From the NCBI GenBank assembly GCA_019634415.1, contig JAHQVJ010000210.1:1-32903 (forward strand): 32,903 nt of DNA, in the 5' to 3' direction. Of this stretch, positions 15,991-23,947 are shown piece after piece. The position numbers were made by a program, and so were the translations under genes. Under the pieces are notes generated by a model. It saw only the letters and a program-made list of their open reading frames with translations. It was not told where the DNA came from and made no database searches. Positions within the stretch are counted from its first letter, which is position 1; each line of letters starts with the position of its first letter. The DNA is from Myxococcales bacterium (lineage in GTDB: Bacteria > Myxococcota_A > UBA796 > GCA-2862545).

Positions 15991-17877
15991 CTATCGCACG
16001 CGGAAGACGAACTCCGTGGCGCCCACCTGGATGGTCTCTCCCCCCCGCAGCGGCTGCTCCGCGCCGATCCGCTGCTGGTTCACCATCGTGCCCTTGGTGG
16101 ACTGCAGATCCGACAGCACGAAGCCGCCGCCTGCGGGTCGCAGCACGGCATGCCGACGGCTCACGGCCGGATCGTCTCGGATCTGCACGTCGTTGCCCCG
16201 GGAACGGCCGATGGTGATCTCGTCGGCTCCCACCATCCACACCTGCTCCTGCACGGTGCCCTCCTCGTAGACCAGGAAGGCGCGGGGCGCGTCGACGTGG
16301 GACTGCTCCGCCGGATCCACCGCGATGGCGGACTCCTCGAGGTGCGCCTCCCGCACGCGGCCCTCGGCCCAGCCGAGCCAGACCTCGTCGGGCTGGGCCG
16401 GAATGTTGCCCAGATCCACCCCTGCCGCCGAGGCCGCGTTGAGCACGGCGCGCACCCGGTCGCTGTTGCCGGGAGGTTGCCCATAGGTCGGCTGGTGGGC
16501 TTCCGAGGCCGAGCGCTCGGCGTCGGCGGCGAGCATGGCGCTGGCCACCGTGAGCTCGGCGCGCGTGAGCCACTCCTCGGTGGGACGCTGAGGGAACGAT
16601 CCGAGTTCGATGCCCAGCTGCGCGGACTGCTGCTGCAGCCGTTCCACGCGGTCGTCTCGCTCGGAGTCCCGACGCGCCAGGGCCTCGCGGCGCTTCTCCC
16701 GGCGCTCCTGCAGCGCCTCCTCGAGCCGCGCCTCCATGCTCGCCACCCACACGTCCGTGGGGGTCTCGGGGATCTTGCCCAGGTCCAGATCCGCGCTGTG
16801 TGCGCGCTCGAGCAGCGACTGGATGCGCAGCGACAGCTGCTTCTTCGGGGTGACCGTGCGCTGCGGAGGGGTGTCGAGGGTGTTGCGCGCCTCCTGCACG
16901 CTCGGGGGCCGGATCCCCGGGGGCAGCTCCACCCCCTTGCGCTTGGCCACCTCGAGCAGCTTCGCCTCCATCCGGTCCAGCCACGCGTCGCTGGGATCGT
17001 CGGGCACGCCCTTGGCGCGCACGTTGAGCTCCGAGGCGAACGACAGCAAGTCGCCCAGACGGGTCTGCCGGGCCTGCTGGGCCGCCCCTTGCTGCTCTCG
17101 CTTGCGCGAGATGCTCTGCAGCTGACTCTCCAGCTTGTCGAGGTAGCGAGCCGTGGGCTCGGGCGGCACGTTTCGGATCCGCACCTTGAGGGAGCGGGCC
17201 CGATCCAGCAGCGCCTCCATGCGGGCCTTCAGCGGATCGGCAGGGGCTGCACCCGCCGCCACGGCCTGCTGCTCCGCCACCGCGTTGCCCACCTGGATCG
17301 CCAGTACCTCGAGCTGCCGCTGCACCTCGTCGAGCCACTGGGCCACGGCGGCCTCGGCCCGGTCGTGCACGAAGGTCAGGCGCTCCTTGAGGATGCCCTT
17401 GTAGGCGTCGGGGTTCGTGGTCTGCCCCGCCTGCAGGCCCATCATGAGGGCCAGCGCCACGCCACCCCCCTCGATCCAGCCGGCGGTGTACTGCCCCACC
17501 ACCACCTCGTGCACCCGAATGGAGCGCTCCCAGGTGGCCAGCTCGGCCTGCACCAGACCCGCCACGGCGCCGTCTCCCCAGGCAGCCGCCTCTTGCAGCG
17601 GCGCCAGCCGGAGCACCAGCCCCTCGGCCAAGCGATCGCACATCTTGCCGAGCAGGCGCCGAGTCGTGCCCAGGAAGGCCCGCGCCACCTGGTCGATCTC
17701 CTCGATGGGAGCGACGTCGTCTTGGCTCGCCCGTCCGGCGAGCTCCGAGGCGAGGGCGTTCAGCGTGGCGGACAGTGCGTGCCGCATGCCCGTGAGCTCC
17801 CGCTCCGCCTCCGCCCGGGTCTCCTGCATCCACGTGGGTGCTTGCTGTCGTAGTTCGTTCGCGTCCATAGCGGCCAT
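15991..17877 (-). CDS. FHA-domain protein with five copies of an unrecognised ~35-residue repeat
   Basis: The protein is 628 residues with no signal peptide, so cytoplasmic; the start could also be the ATG three codons later (17868). Residues 1-200 are mostly helical, with one glycine-rich hydrophobic patch (WIEGGGVALALMMGLQAG, 134-151). Then follow five repeats at about 220-253, 274-307, 352-386, 411-445 and 475-511, separated by charged helical linkers. The pattern is L-x2-A-x4-[VIL]-x-[LIVA]-x2-[IVF]P-x2-P-[TSD]-x2-[WY]-[LV]-x2-x-E. The C-terminal FHA domain (533-628) keeps GRS (557-559), SRRH (573-576) and N600, so it should bind phosphothreonine peptides. FHA proteins often act with Ser/Thr kinases, none of which is visible here. 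The FHA call is firm; the repeat is not a family I recognise. Confidence 0.9.
   Translation of the reverse strand: MAAMDANELRQQAPTWMQETRAEAERELTGMRHALSATLNALASELAGRASQDDVAPIEEIDQVARAFLGTTRRLLGKMCDRLAEGLVLRLAPLQEAAAWGDGAVAGLVQAELATWERSIRVHEVVVGQYTAGWIEGGGVALALMMGLQAGQTTNPDAYKGILKERLTFVHDRAEAAVAQWLDEVQRQLEVLAIQVGNAVAEQQAVAAGAAPADPLKARMEALLDRARSLKVRIRNVPPEPTARYLDKLESQLQSISRKREQQGAAQQARQTRLGDLLSFASELNVRAKGVPDDPSDAWLDRMEAKLLEVAKRKGVELPPGIRPPSVQEARNTLDTPPQRTVTPKKQLSLRIQSLLERAHSADLDLGKIPETPTDVWVASMEARLEEALQERREKRREALARRDSERDDRVERLQQQSAQLGIELGSFPQRPTEEWLTRAELTVASAMLAADAERSASEAHQPTYGQPPGNSDRVRAVLNAASAAGVDLGNIPAQPDEVWLGWAEGRVREAHLEESAIAVDPAEQSHVDAPRAFLVYEEGTVQEQVWMVGADEITIGRSRGNDVQIRDDPAVSRRHAVLRPAGGGFVLSDLQSTKGTMVNQQRIGAEQPLRGGETIQVGATEFVFRVR
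16345..17220 (-). repeat. Five-copy protein repeat region within the FHA gene
   Basis: The units can be aligned by eye on a P-x2-P-x3-[WY] core: NVPPEPTARYLDKLE, GVPDDPSDAWLDRME, KIPETPTDVWVASME, SFPQRPTEEWLTRAE and NIPAQPDEVWLGWAE. The copies are divergent in DNA, so this is an old protein-level repeat, not a recent DNA duplication. Confidence 0.75.
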
Positions 17878-17940
17878 CCGGGCCTGTCCCCCCGTGGCCG
17901 GATGCTACCAGAGGTCTCGGCAGCGGCTACAGCAGGGATC

Positions 17941-18030
17941 GTGACGGGCGCATGGATCGGCTGGTGGCTGGCATGTGGCGCTAGCCCCGAGGCGGAGGCC
18001 CCGAAGCCCCCATGGTGCAGGTGGTCATGA
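17941..18030 (+). pseudogene. Decayed 5' fragment of the pectinacetylesterase-like gene
   Basis: Bases 17938-18025 align closely with 18916-19004, the start of the intact gene: GTG ACG, then GWIGWWLACGA, then PEAEAPKP. After that codon run one base is missing relative to the intact copy, and the shifted frame ends at TGA 18028-18030, leaving 29 codons. Homology then stops. It is a remnant of a second copy of the gene, truncated after the signal sequence. The rest of the gap 17878-18092 shows no other gene, only the start region of the thioredoxin-like gene. Confidence 0.8.
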
Positions 18031-18092
18031 CCTACCGACGAATCACAGCGACCATCGTGCCTGGGTGGTAGGTTCGGTCCCTGGAGGCAACC

Positions 18093-18845
18093 ATGCGCTG
18101 GACACTGTTGGCTGGCTTGTTGACGGTTGCATGCGATTCAGACGATAGCTCGGTCGATACCTGCGATCCGAGCTCCGACCTCGACGCAGACGGTCTAGAC
18201 GATTGCGCCGAGGAAGCGCTCGGTACGTCGCCTGAGAATGCCGACAGCGATGGGGACGGAGTCGACGACGGTGACGAGGTCGCCTGCGTCAGCAGCCCCC
18301 TGGATGCCGACGAGGTCTGCTACGAGTGTGGCTGGCCGCATCGCGACGAGATCGTGAGCGACCGCCAGGGCTCCGAGATCGGCGACACGCTCCGCAACGT
18401 CACGATGCCCGATCAGTGTGGCGAGCGGGTCGACCTGCACGACCTCGCAGGCGCCTACCGCATCCTCTTCATGACGACCCAGTGGTGCGCCTCCTGCGTC
18501 GAGGAAGCACGCGAGCTCAGGACGCGATCCCGACAGTTCGAGCGTGAGACATCGATCCCGTTCTCCTACGTCATCACCGTGTTCCAAGACACGATGGGAG
18601 CCCCTCCCACTCGCGACGTCGCGGCTGACTACGCCGATCACGTCGACGCACGACGGGTCGTGCCCGTGTTGGCGGACGTCGACCAGGACCTCCTCGTGGA
18701 CACGCCGTACGACGGCAACGCGTTGCCCGGCAAGTGCGTACTCTCGCCCCAGATGGAGATGCTCGACTGCTACACCGGTCACGGGGATGATGCAGAGGCC
18801 TTCGCCATGATCGAAGCGCACGCGAGCAACGCGGGTACACCCTGA
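18093..18845 (+). CDS. Thioredoxin-like lipoprotein with calcium-type Asp repeats
   Basis: The protein is 250 residues. GGAGG lies six bases before the ATG. The signal MRWTLLAGLLTVACDS has lipobox TVAC (Cys14). Residues ~28-62 carry thrombospondin type 3-like acidic loops (DLDADGLDDC, DSDGDGVDDGDE). Residues ~95-245 look like a TlpA/peroxiredoxin-type thioredoxin fold with active site WCASC (131-135), a preceding YRILFMTTQ strand and a late NALPGKCVLSP segment. It is probably an extracytoplasmic thiol reductase or redox partner. It sits between the decayed and intact copies of the pectinacetylesterase-like gene, which suggests it was inserted or trapped during a duplication. Confidence 0.85.
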   Translation: MRWTLLAGLLTVACDSDDSSVDTCDPSSDLDADGLDDCAEEALGTSPENADSDGDGVDDGDEVACVSSPLDADEVCYECGWPHRDEIVSDRQGSEIGDTLRNVTMPDQCGERVDLHDLAGAYRILFMTTQWCASCVEEARELRTRSRQFERETSIPFSYVITVFQDTMGAPPTRDVAADYADHVDARRVVPVLADVDQDLLVDTPYDGNALPGKCVLSPQMEMLDCYTGHGDDAEAFAMIEAHASNAGTP

Positions 18846-18918
18846 CCCCACTCCGAGGGGATGTCGTGCCCCACTTCGGCCCGGATCATCGCAACGCCGA
18901 CCTCGACCAGAGGGCATC

Positions 18919-20022
18919 GTGACGGTGGGATGGATCGGCTGGTGGCTGGCGTGTGGCGCCGGCCCCGAGGCGGAGGCCCCGAAGCCCCGCATGGCGCAGG
19001 TGGTCAAGCCCGCAGAGCGGGACCCGCGGTTCGCCAGCGCACGCTGCAACGACGGCACGCCGTTCGCCTACGCGATCCGCCCAGGCTCCTCCACGGACTG
19101 GGTGATCAACCTCACCGGCGGGTACTTCTGCGACGACGAGCGCGCGATGTGTGCGACGAGGAAGCGCCGGCTCACCACCACCCTGCCCGCCGCCGACGGA
19201 GGCGACTGGCCGCGGATGAAGCGGGGCGGCATCTTCGATCCCGATCCGGACCGCAACCCCACCTTCGCAGCGGCCACCCACGTGGACGCCCACTACTGCA
19301 GCTCCGATCTATGGCTGGGCACCTCCACCGAGCGCCAGCCCACCACCGGCGACCCCGATGGGGGCTGGTACTTCTCCGGACGCTCGAACGTGGCAGCGCT
19401 GTTCGCCTCGCTGGTGACGCACCAGGGGCTCGACGACGCCGATCCGCGCACCCGCGTGCTGTGGCTGGGCACCTCGGCCGGAGGCGCGGGGGTGGTGGGC
19501 AACCTGGACGCGGTGATCGCCGAGCTACCCCGCACGGCGGCGGCGGGCCGGCTCAAGGTGGTGCTGGACGCCTCCTGGGTGCCAGAGCAGCCCGAAGGCA
19601 CCCCCCTGCCGAACGCAGCGCGCTGGGGCCCCGTGCACGCCGCCTGCCACGCCCAGGCCCTGCAGGCAGACACCGATCCGCGGCTGTGCATCTACGGCGA
19701 GCGATGGTGGCCCTTCGTGCAGGCCACCGAGGTACCGGTGCTGGTGCAGCTGTCGGGCCTCGACACGAGCCAGACGCCGGTGTTCGGGGTGGACACCGAG
19801 GCCGAGCGCGATGGATGGCGGCAGCGCACGCGCCGAAGCCTACAGCGCCTCCCCTGGGTGGTGAGCGGCGGCCAGCCCTACCACGTGGCGGTGATCGAGG
19901 GGCGCTTCGGCAAGGGCCCGCAGGGCCGCACGCTGCGCGACGTGGTGCGACGGTTCTGGGAAGGCGGCGAGCCCGAGCAGCTGTTCCTCCGCTATGGCGA
20001 CGACGAGCCGACAGACCAATAG
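18919..20022 (+). CDS. Pectinacetylesterase-like (Notum-type) hydrolase, lipoprotein
   Basis: The protein is 367 residues from GTG 18919, with AGAGGG five bases upstream. A short signal MTVGWIGWWLACGA suggests a lipoprotein (LAC, Cys12). Features of the pectinacetylesterase/Notum alpha/beta-hydrolase family are the early INLTGGYFCDDE segment, YCSSDLWLG (126-134), the nucleophile elbow GTSAGGAG with Ser186, Asp282 in SGLDTSQ, and His322 in YHVAVIEG. It probably removes acyl groups from a polysaccharide or other extracellular substrate; the substrate is not shown. Its stop codon TAG lies within sequence copied from the arsM promoter (20018 onward). Fragments of the same gene lie at 17941 and 22441. 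Confidence 0.85.
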   Translation: MTVGWIGWWLACGAGPEAEAPKPRMAQVVKPAERDPRFASARCNDGTPFAYAIRPGSSTDWVINLTGGYFCDDERAMCATRKRRLTTTLPAADGGDWPRMKRGGIFDPDPDRNPTFAAATHVDAHYCSSDLWLGTSTERQPTTGDPDGGWYFSGRSNVAALFASLVTHQGLDDADPRTRVLWLGTSAGGAGVVGNLDAVIAELPRTAAAGRLKVVLDASWVPEQPEGTPLPNAARWGPVHAACHAQALQADTDPRLCIYGERWWPFVQATEVPVLVQLSGLDTSQTPVFGVDTEAERDGWRQRTRRSLQRLPWVVSGGQPYHVAVIEGRFGKGPQGRTLRDVVRRFWEGGEPEQLFLRYGDDEPTDQ

Positions 20023-20137
20023 TTGCTCAACTCAATCATTGATCGCTACAAGCTTCTGGTGCCGCGACGGTTGGCGCAAGGGATCCTCGATGAAGGAGCA
20101 GCACCTACGCAATGACATCCCGCCCACGAGTCGGTGA
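20018..20137 (+). pseudogene. Degenerate copy of the arsM leader and first codons
   Basis: From AATAG at 20018 the sequence aligns without gaps to 24391 onward, through the operator region, the leader and the ATG (20090 against 24463). By eye it is roughly four-fifths identical over 75 bases. The remnant reads MKEQHLRND where arsM reads MNEQQVRNN, then diverges and stops at TGA 20135-20137. The Shine-Dalgarno is lost (AGGGATC in place of AGGAGGT). The second palindrome is nearly kept and the first has one change. It begins inside the last codons of the pectinacetylesterase-like gene. Confidence 0.8.
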
Positions 20138-20145
20138 AGCCTAGT

Positions 20146-20814
20146 TCATAGAGCCGGCCCTTGGTCGAACCCAGAGTACAGTCCAGCACTGTAGGCGCCC
20201 AAGCCCGGTGCTGTACACATCGCATCGACGATCCACGACATGTTCACCACGGCTCGGGAATTCCCGGATCCTCGGAGCGTCAGAACGTCGGTGAACTCGC
20301 CCTCCGGCGCCCCATCCAAGCACGCTCGTCGAGCGTCGACCGCAGCTTCACCTGGCCACACCTTCCATTCGAGCGCCCCAGAGGAAGCTTCTTGGCCGAC
20401 CGTAGAGTTCGCGAGCCTCACCTGCGTCTCGGTGATCTCGAGGACGGCCGCAGTGCTGTCGAACAACCAGCCGTCTCCCTCGATCTGTACCCAGACCGGG
20501 ATGCTGGTGGCACGCTCGGAGGCAGGCTCTCCTCCCTCGGTGCAGTAGGCTGTCCCTTCCAGGATGGGGGCGTCTCGCAATCCTCCCACCACATGCCAGT
20601 GTAGGGTCTGACCGGTTTCGCTTACGGCATAGTCGACGTCTCGCTCGGCAAGCCAGGTATCCACCTCATCCTGCGGAAGGGTTCCCGCCACGGTGAGGTC
20701 GGTGGCTGTCGTCTCGACGGAATTGTCGGCACCACAGAGCACGGGTGCCGGACTGAATCCCCGGTCGACGCCACCGCAGGCACCAAACGAAAGCAGCAGC
20801 ATCAAGCTTCTCAT
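20146..20814 (-). CDS. Lipoprotein of unknown function, partner of the protease gene
   Basis: The protein is 222 residues, starting MRSLMLLLSFGACGG, with a lipobox-like FGAC. GAGGA lies six bases before the ATG. The start is 10 bases after the stop of the trypsin-like gene, so the two form an operon. The mature part has about five cysteines and a WHVVGGLRDAPILEGTAYC segment; no domain is recognised. It might be an inhibitor, anchor or substrate of the protease, but only position supports that. Codon use is more A/T-rich than in most of the window, like the protease gene. Confidence 0.75.
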   Translation of the reverse strand: MRSLMLLLSFGACGGVDRGFSPAPVLCGADNSVETTATDLTVAGTLPQDEVDTWLAERDVDYAVSETGQTLHWHVVGGLRDAPILEGTAYCTEGGEPASERATSIPVWVQIEGDGWLFDSTAAVLEITETQVRLANSTVGQEASSGALEWKVWPGEAAVDARRACLDGAPEGEFTDVLTLRGSGNSRAVVNMSWIVDAMCTAPGLGAYSAGLYSGFDQGPAL

Positions 20815-20824
20815 TGTTCGTCCT

Positions 20825-22285
20825 CTATGGTAGCTTTTCGATGATCCAGTCCCGCTTGTCCGTCACGTGGCTGCTGACTCGACGGTTGATTACCGTATTG
20901 TACCCCGCCCACACCCCGTCGATGATGCCCGTCTCCAAGGCGCCACAGACGCCGTCGGCGCCGGCACAGTGGAACAAGGGGCCACCGCTGTGCCCTCCTC
21001 CGCCATCGTGGTTGGTTCGGATCTTGTCCGTCGGTGTCGACACCGTCCCGGCCTGATGCTGAAGCATTGTTCGGCCAGGCCACGTACCGGTCGAAGGGGG
21101 AGGACCGACGTAGTTGATCGTCTCACCACTGATGCTGGGTGCCAGGTCGGGCGCGCAAGCGGGCAGCACACCCGGCGCTCCCAAGTTTTGGAGCGAGTGG
21201 TTCTCGGTCCAGCCATCGTTCTTCTTGGAGAGCCGCATGGGATACTGGCTTGGCATGTCTTCGATCGTCAAGGGAGGCAAACGCAGGACGGCGATGTCGT
21301 CACCTGGATCCCAACTGCCTGCCCAGGCGCCATAGTTTGGATGAATCCAGGTTGTAATCGGCTCGTAACAGTCAATCACCGCATCCTGTGGTGGAGACCC
21401 GACCGGCCAGTTGTAGTTGTTGTTATTGGCGACGGCACACACCCGGATTCGCGCAGGAAACGTGTCGTCCACGCAGTGTGCAGCGGTCAATACATAGGTT
21501 CCGCAACCTGCGTCGGTGGGTGGCACCTCTTTGATGACCGTCCCACCGCACATGAAGAACCCTGGAGGACTCATCCCTTGCCAGGACTCCATGACAGATA
21601 CGAAGGGCATTTGTTGCCGCAGCAGCTGGCTGCGTGCCCCAGTGATTGCCACCTCTACCCGGTCATCAGCGTCCCAGGTCCGTGTGTCGTTCGAACACGC
21701 CTTGGAACTCCACGATTCTGGCTCCCAGGTTTGTTGCACGCCGAGTTCGGCGCCAGAAAAGTCTGGCGGCGAGGCACCCACTTCTGCCTGAACCTCGGCC
21801 AGTGTAGCTCCTTCCTCCTCGAGGATTGCCTGAGTCTCGGCATCGTAGGAGATCACGCGGTTGGCGAGATAACCAGCGTCGACCGCCTCAGCCACCCAGA
21901 TGCGCCCACAAGCATCGGTGACCCGACCCTGCATCAGCAGGGCCGTGGTCTGGTCCGCCACGTTGTCCTGGTAGTAGTCATAGGAAGTAGCAGGAACAGG
22001 GTCATAGTGGAAGACGCCTTGACCCTCGTATTTATATACAGTGGCGCCTGCAGCCACACGCATCGTAGGGTCGAAACCTGCGTGCGGCGCGATGGAATAA
22101 GTACCGTCCAAGTTATCGACTTCGACATTCAGAGTGGGGTCACAGTCGAAGTCCCAAGATCGGGTCAACGACCCGTATCCGTTTCCGTAGGCGCCTCCGC
22201 TCCCGCTGCAGGTTTGCGCAATCGCTCCGTTCGACCAAACCGCCACACACATCACGACTATCCAGGCACCAAGTCGTCTTGTCAT
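20825..22285 (-). CDS. Secreted trypsin-like serine protease with unknown N-terminal region
   Basis: The protein is 486 residues from MTRRLGAWIVVMCVAVWSNG, a Sec signal ending near AIAQ; AGGAG lies five bases before this ATG, which is preferred over one eight codons upstream. Residues ~25-230 form a region I do not recognise, with a few cysteines and many Tyr. The S1 chymotrypsin-like domain follows: His270 in VLTAAHC, Asp330 in DDIAVLRL and Ser433 in GGGHSGGPLF. The catalytic triad is complete. The N-terminal region may be a propeptide or targeting domain. The gene is visibly richer in A/T and uses codons such as TAT and AAA freely, unlike its neighbours, suggesting a different origin. It lies between the fragments of a duplicated segment. 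Confidence 0.9.
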   Translation of the reverse strand: MTRRLGAWIVVMCVAVWSNGAIAQTCSGSGGAYGNGYGSLTRSWDFDCDPTLNVEVDNLDGTYSIAPHAGFDPTMRVAAGATVYKYEGQGVFHYDPVPATSYDYYQDNVADQTTALLMQGRVTDACGRIWVAEAVDAGYLANRVISYDAETQAILEEEGATLAEVQAEVGASPPDFSGAELGVQQTWEPESWSSKACSNDTRTWDADDRVEVAITGARSQLLRQQMPFVSVMESWQGMSPPGFFMCGGTVIKEVPPTDAGCGTYVLTAAHCVDDTFPARIRVCAVANNNNYNWPVGSPPQDAVIDCYEPITTWIHPNYGAWAGSWDPGDDIAVLRLPPLTIEDMPSQYPMRLSKKNDGWTENHSLQNLGAPGVLPACAPDLAPSISGETINYVGPPPSTGTWPGRTMLQHQAGTVSTPTDKIRTNHDGGGGHSGGPLFHCAGADGVCGALETGIIDGVWAGYNTVINRRVSSHVTDKRDWIIEKLP

Positions 22286-22440
22286 CAGCTCTCCTGTCAG
22301 GCCCGTCAATCCGAACCGGCGAATTTGACGCTACACTTCTGATTGGTGTCTCGCGATATCGAAGTTTCGAATTTACACAACCAAGAGAAGTGGGCCCCAT
22401 CCGTGTGAGGTTGATCTAATCTGGTGACTGAAGCACTGGG

Positions 22441-22662
22441 TTGTTCGGTGTGGACACCGAGACCGAGCGCGATGGATGGCGGCAGCGCACGCGCCGAAGC
22501 CTACAGCGCCTCCCCTGGGTGGTGAGCGGCGGCCAGCCCTACCACGTGGCGGTGATCGAGGGGCGCTTCGGCAAGGGCCCGCAGGGCCGCACGCTGCGAG
22601 ACGTGGTGCGACGGTTCTGGGAAGGTCGCGAGCCCGAGCAGGTGTTCCTCCGCTACCACTGA
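22441..22662 (+). pseudogene. 3' fragment of the pectinacetylesterase-like gene, frame still open
   Basis: Bases 22442-22655 align without gaps to 19781-19994 of the intact gene (offset 2661) with only about seven differences by eye. The frame is open for about 73 codons from a TTG to TGA 22660-22662 and contains the His of the catalytic triad (YHVAVIEG) but not the Ser or Asp, so it cannot be an active hydrolase. No Shine-Dalgarno precedes it. The high identity, against the decayed 5' fragment at 17941, implies a recent copy or gene conversion. Confidence 0.85.
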
Positions 22663-22750
22663 AGGGCTCTACCCACCGGCGCCGGAACTCCCACAGCATG
22701 CATCCACGGGTGCTGGGCACGCACCGTCGACTGAGCCGCGCGCGCGCAGG

Positions 22751-23938
22751 CTAACGGTGCGAAAAGGTCACGCCAATGATGGTCGACCCGTTCGCTCGCG
22801 GCTTGGCTCGCAGTCGCCACTGCATCAGGGCCTGTCGGACCTCATCCGCAAAGGGCTCAGGACAGGCCTCCCGATCCCGCTCCTCCACGGCCTTGACACG
22901 TCCTCGATAGTCAAAGGTCACCTCCACCTTGCACCGAACGGGCTGCTGATCGCGTCGTTGCCCTGCTGGCCACGCAGGCTGTGCCCGCCGGCGAATCTTG
23001 AGTTCGCTGTGGTGGAAGACCAGCGGCTCGGCGTTGTCCTTGGTGGTGATGCCGATTGCATCTGAGGGCACGCAGACGACGACCGGATCCGCATCCTCGA
23101 ATCCGCCGCTGAGGGGCGCAGCATCTTTGTCGAACAACTGCCGCAATCCAGCGCTCCAATGGTAGGTGAAGCACGTCGCACCGGCGGGCCCATCGGAGAG
23201 AACCTCGGACGGGTGGCGCACCCACCTGTGGGACACCTCGCCAGCCGTGGACCCGTCCTGCCACAGGACCGGAGTACCGGGCTCGATCAGCCATTGTCCA
23301 GGCCGGCCACTGCCACCAACACCGCCACGGATGCCACCCAGCAAGCCGCCCTCCTCCAAGGTCAAGCCCTCGGTGGGCGCCCATTCCACCCCCACACAGG
23401 CGTCCACGTGGACTGGCCGCCCACCTTGCGCGAAAGTCACGCCCACCTCCTTGTCTAGGCGCACCGGTCCATCCGTCCTCGGCGCCAACGTATGGGTCCC
23501 GAAATTCGACCGAAATGTCTCCTCCCGCGGATATCTGAGGCCGACCGACGCATCCTGTGGCAATTCGACGCGAACACGCCCGGCAATGGCCACGCCGTCC
23601 CGAACCACCACGCCAGGAAGCAGCTGGAAGGACACGCCGTCCCCATCCTGTGTGACCTCTTCCGTGAGCACAGGAACCAGGTGCTCCTTGTGCATCCACA
23701 ATCGGAGGTCTAGGTACGGAGAGCGGACGACGGGGTAGCAGCCCGACCATCCCGGCTTCGTGGACAGCGCCACCCAATCGCCTTGTTCGTCCACCACGCG
23801 AGCGGAAAAGACCCAGCCAGATTCTCGCTCATCGATGGCGGACTTCAGCCGAATCGACGGAGATGACTCCGAGGGGGACCGGTGGAGGGGCGCATCCCTC
23901 CACACAAGCACCCCGTCGGGCGCGGCTGCCGCGGTCAC
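22751..23938 (-). CDS. SH3-like / TonB C-terminal-like protein, 5' end uncertain
   Basis: From the GTG at 23938 the frame gives 395 residues, MTAAAAPDGVLVWRDAPLHR. An SH3-like segment follows at about 25-75 (GWVFSARVVDEQGDWVALS). The middle has glycine-rich stretches (GGLLGGIRGGVGGSG) and scattered cysteines. The last ~65 residues (CKVEVTFDYRGRVKAVEE, FADEVRQALMQWRLRAKP) resemble TonB C-terminal-like domains that occur in secreted proteins. The in-frame codons just before the GTG read LLA, so LLAVTAAAAP looks like the end of a signal peptide, but an in-frame TGA (23948-23950) lies just upstream. The only good Shine-Dalgarno/ATG pair nearby is in another frame. The start is therefore uncertain; a frameshift or truncation is possible. 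Confidence 0.7.
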   Translation of the reverse strand: MTAAAAPDGVLVWRDAPLHRSPSESSPSIRLKSAIDERESGWVFSARVVDEQGDWVALSTKPGWSGCYPVVRSPYLDLRLWMHKEHLVPVLTEEVTQDGDGVSFQLLPGVVVRDGVAIAGRVRVELPQDASVGLRYPREETFRSNFGTHTLAPRTDGPVRLDKEVGVTFAQGGRPVHVDACVGVEWAPTEGLTLEEGGLLGGIRGGVGGSGRPGQWLIEPGTPVLWQDGSTAGEVSHRWVRHPSEVLSDGPAGATCFTYHWSAGLRQLFDKDAAPLSGGFEDADPVVVCVPSDAIGITTKDNAEPLVFHHSELKIRRRAQPAWPAGQRRDQQPVRCKVEVTFDYRGRVKAVEERDREACPEPFADEVRQALMQWRLRAKPRANGSTIIGVTFSHR

Positions 23939-23947
23939 TGCCAGGAG

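Noticed and set aside
15697..17853. 718-codon plus-strand open frame
   Set aside because: Antisense to the FHA gene and overlapping the TerB-like gene; low-complexity Arg/Gly/His/Leu composition and no motif.
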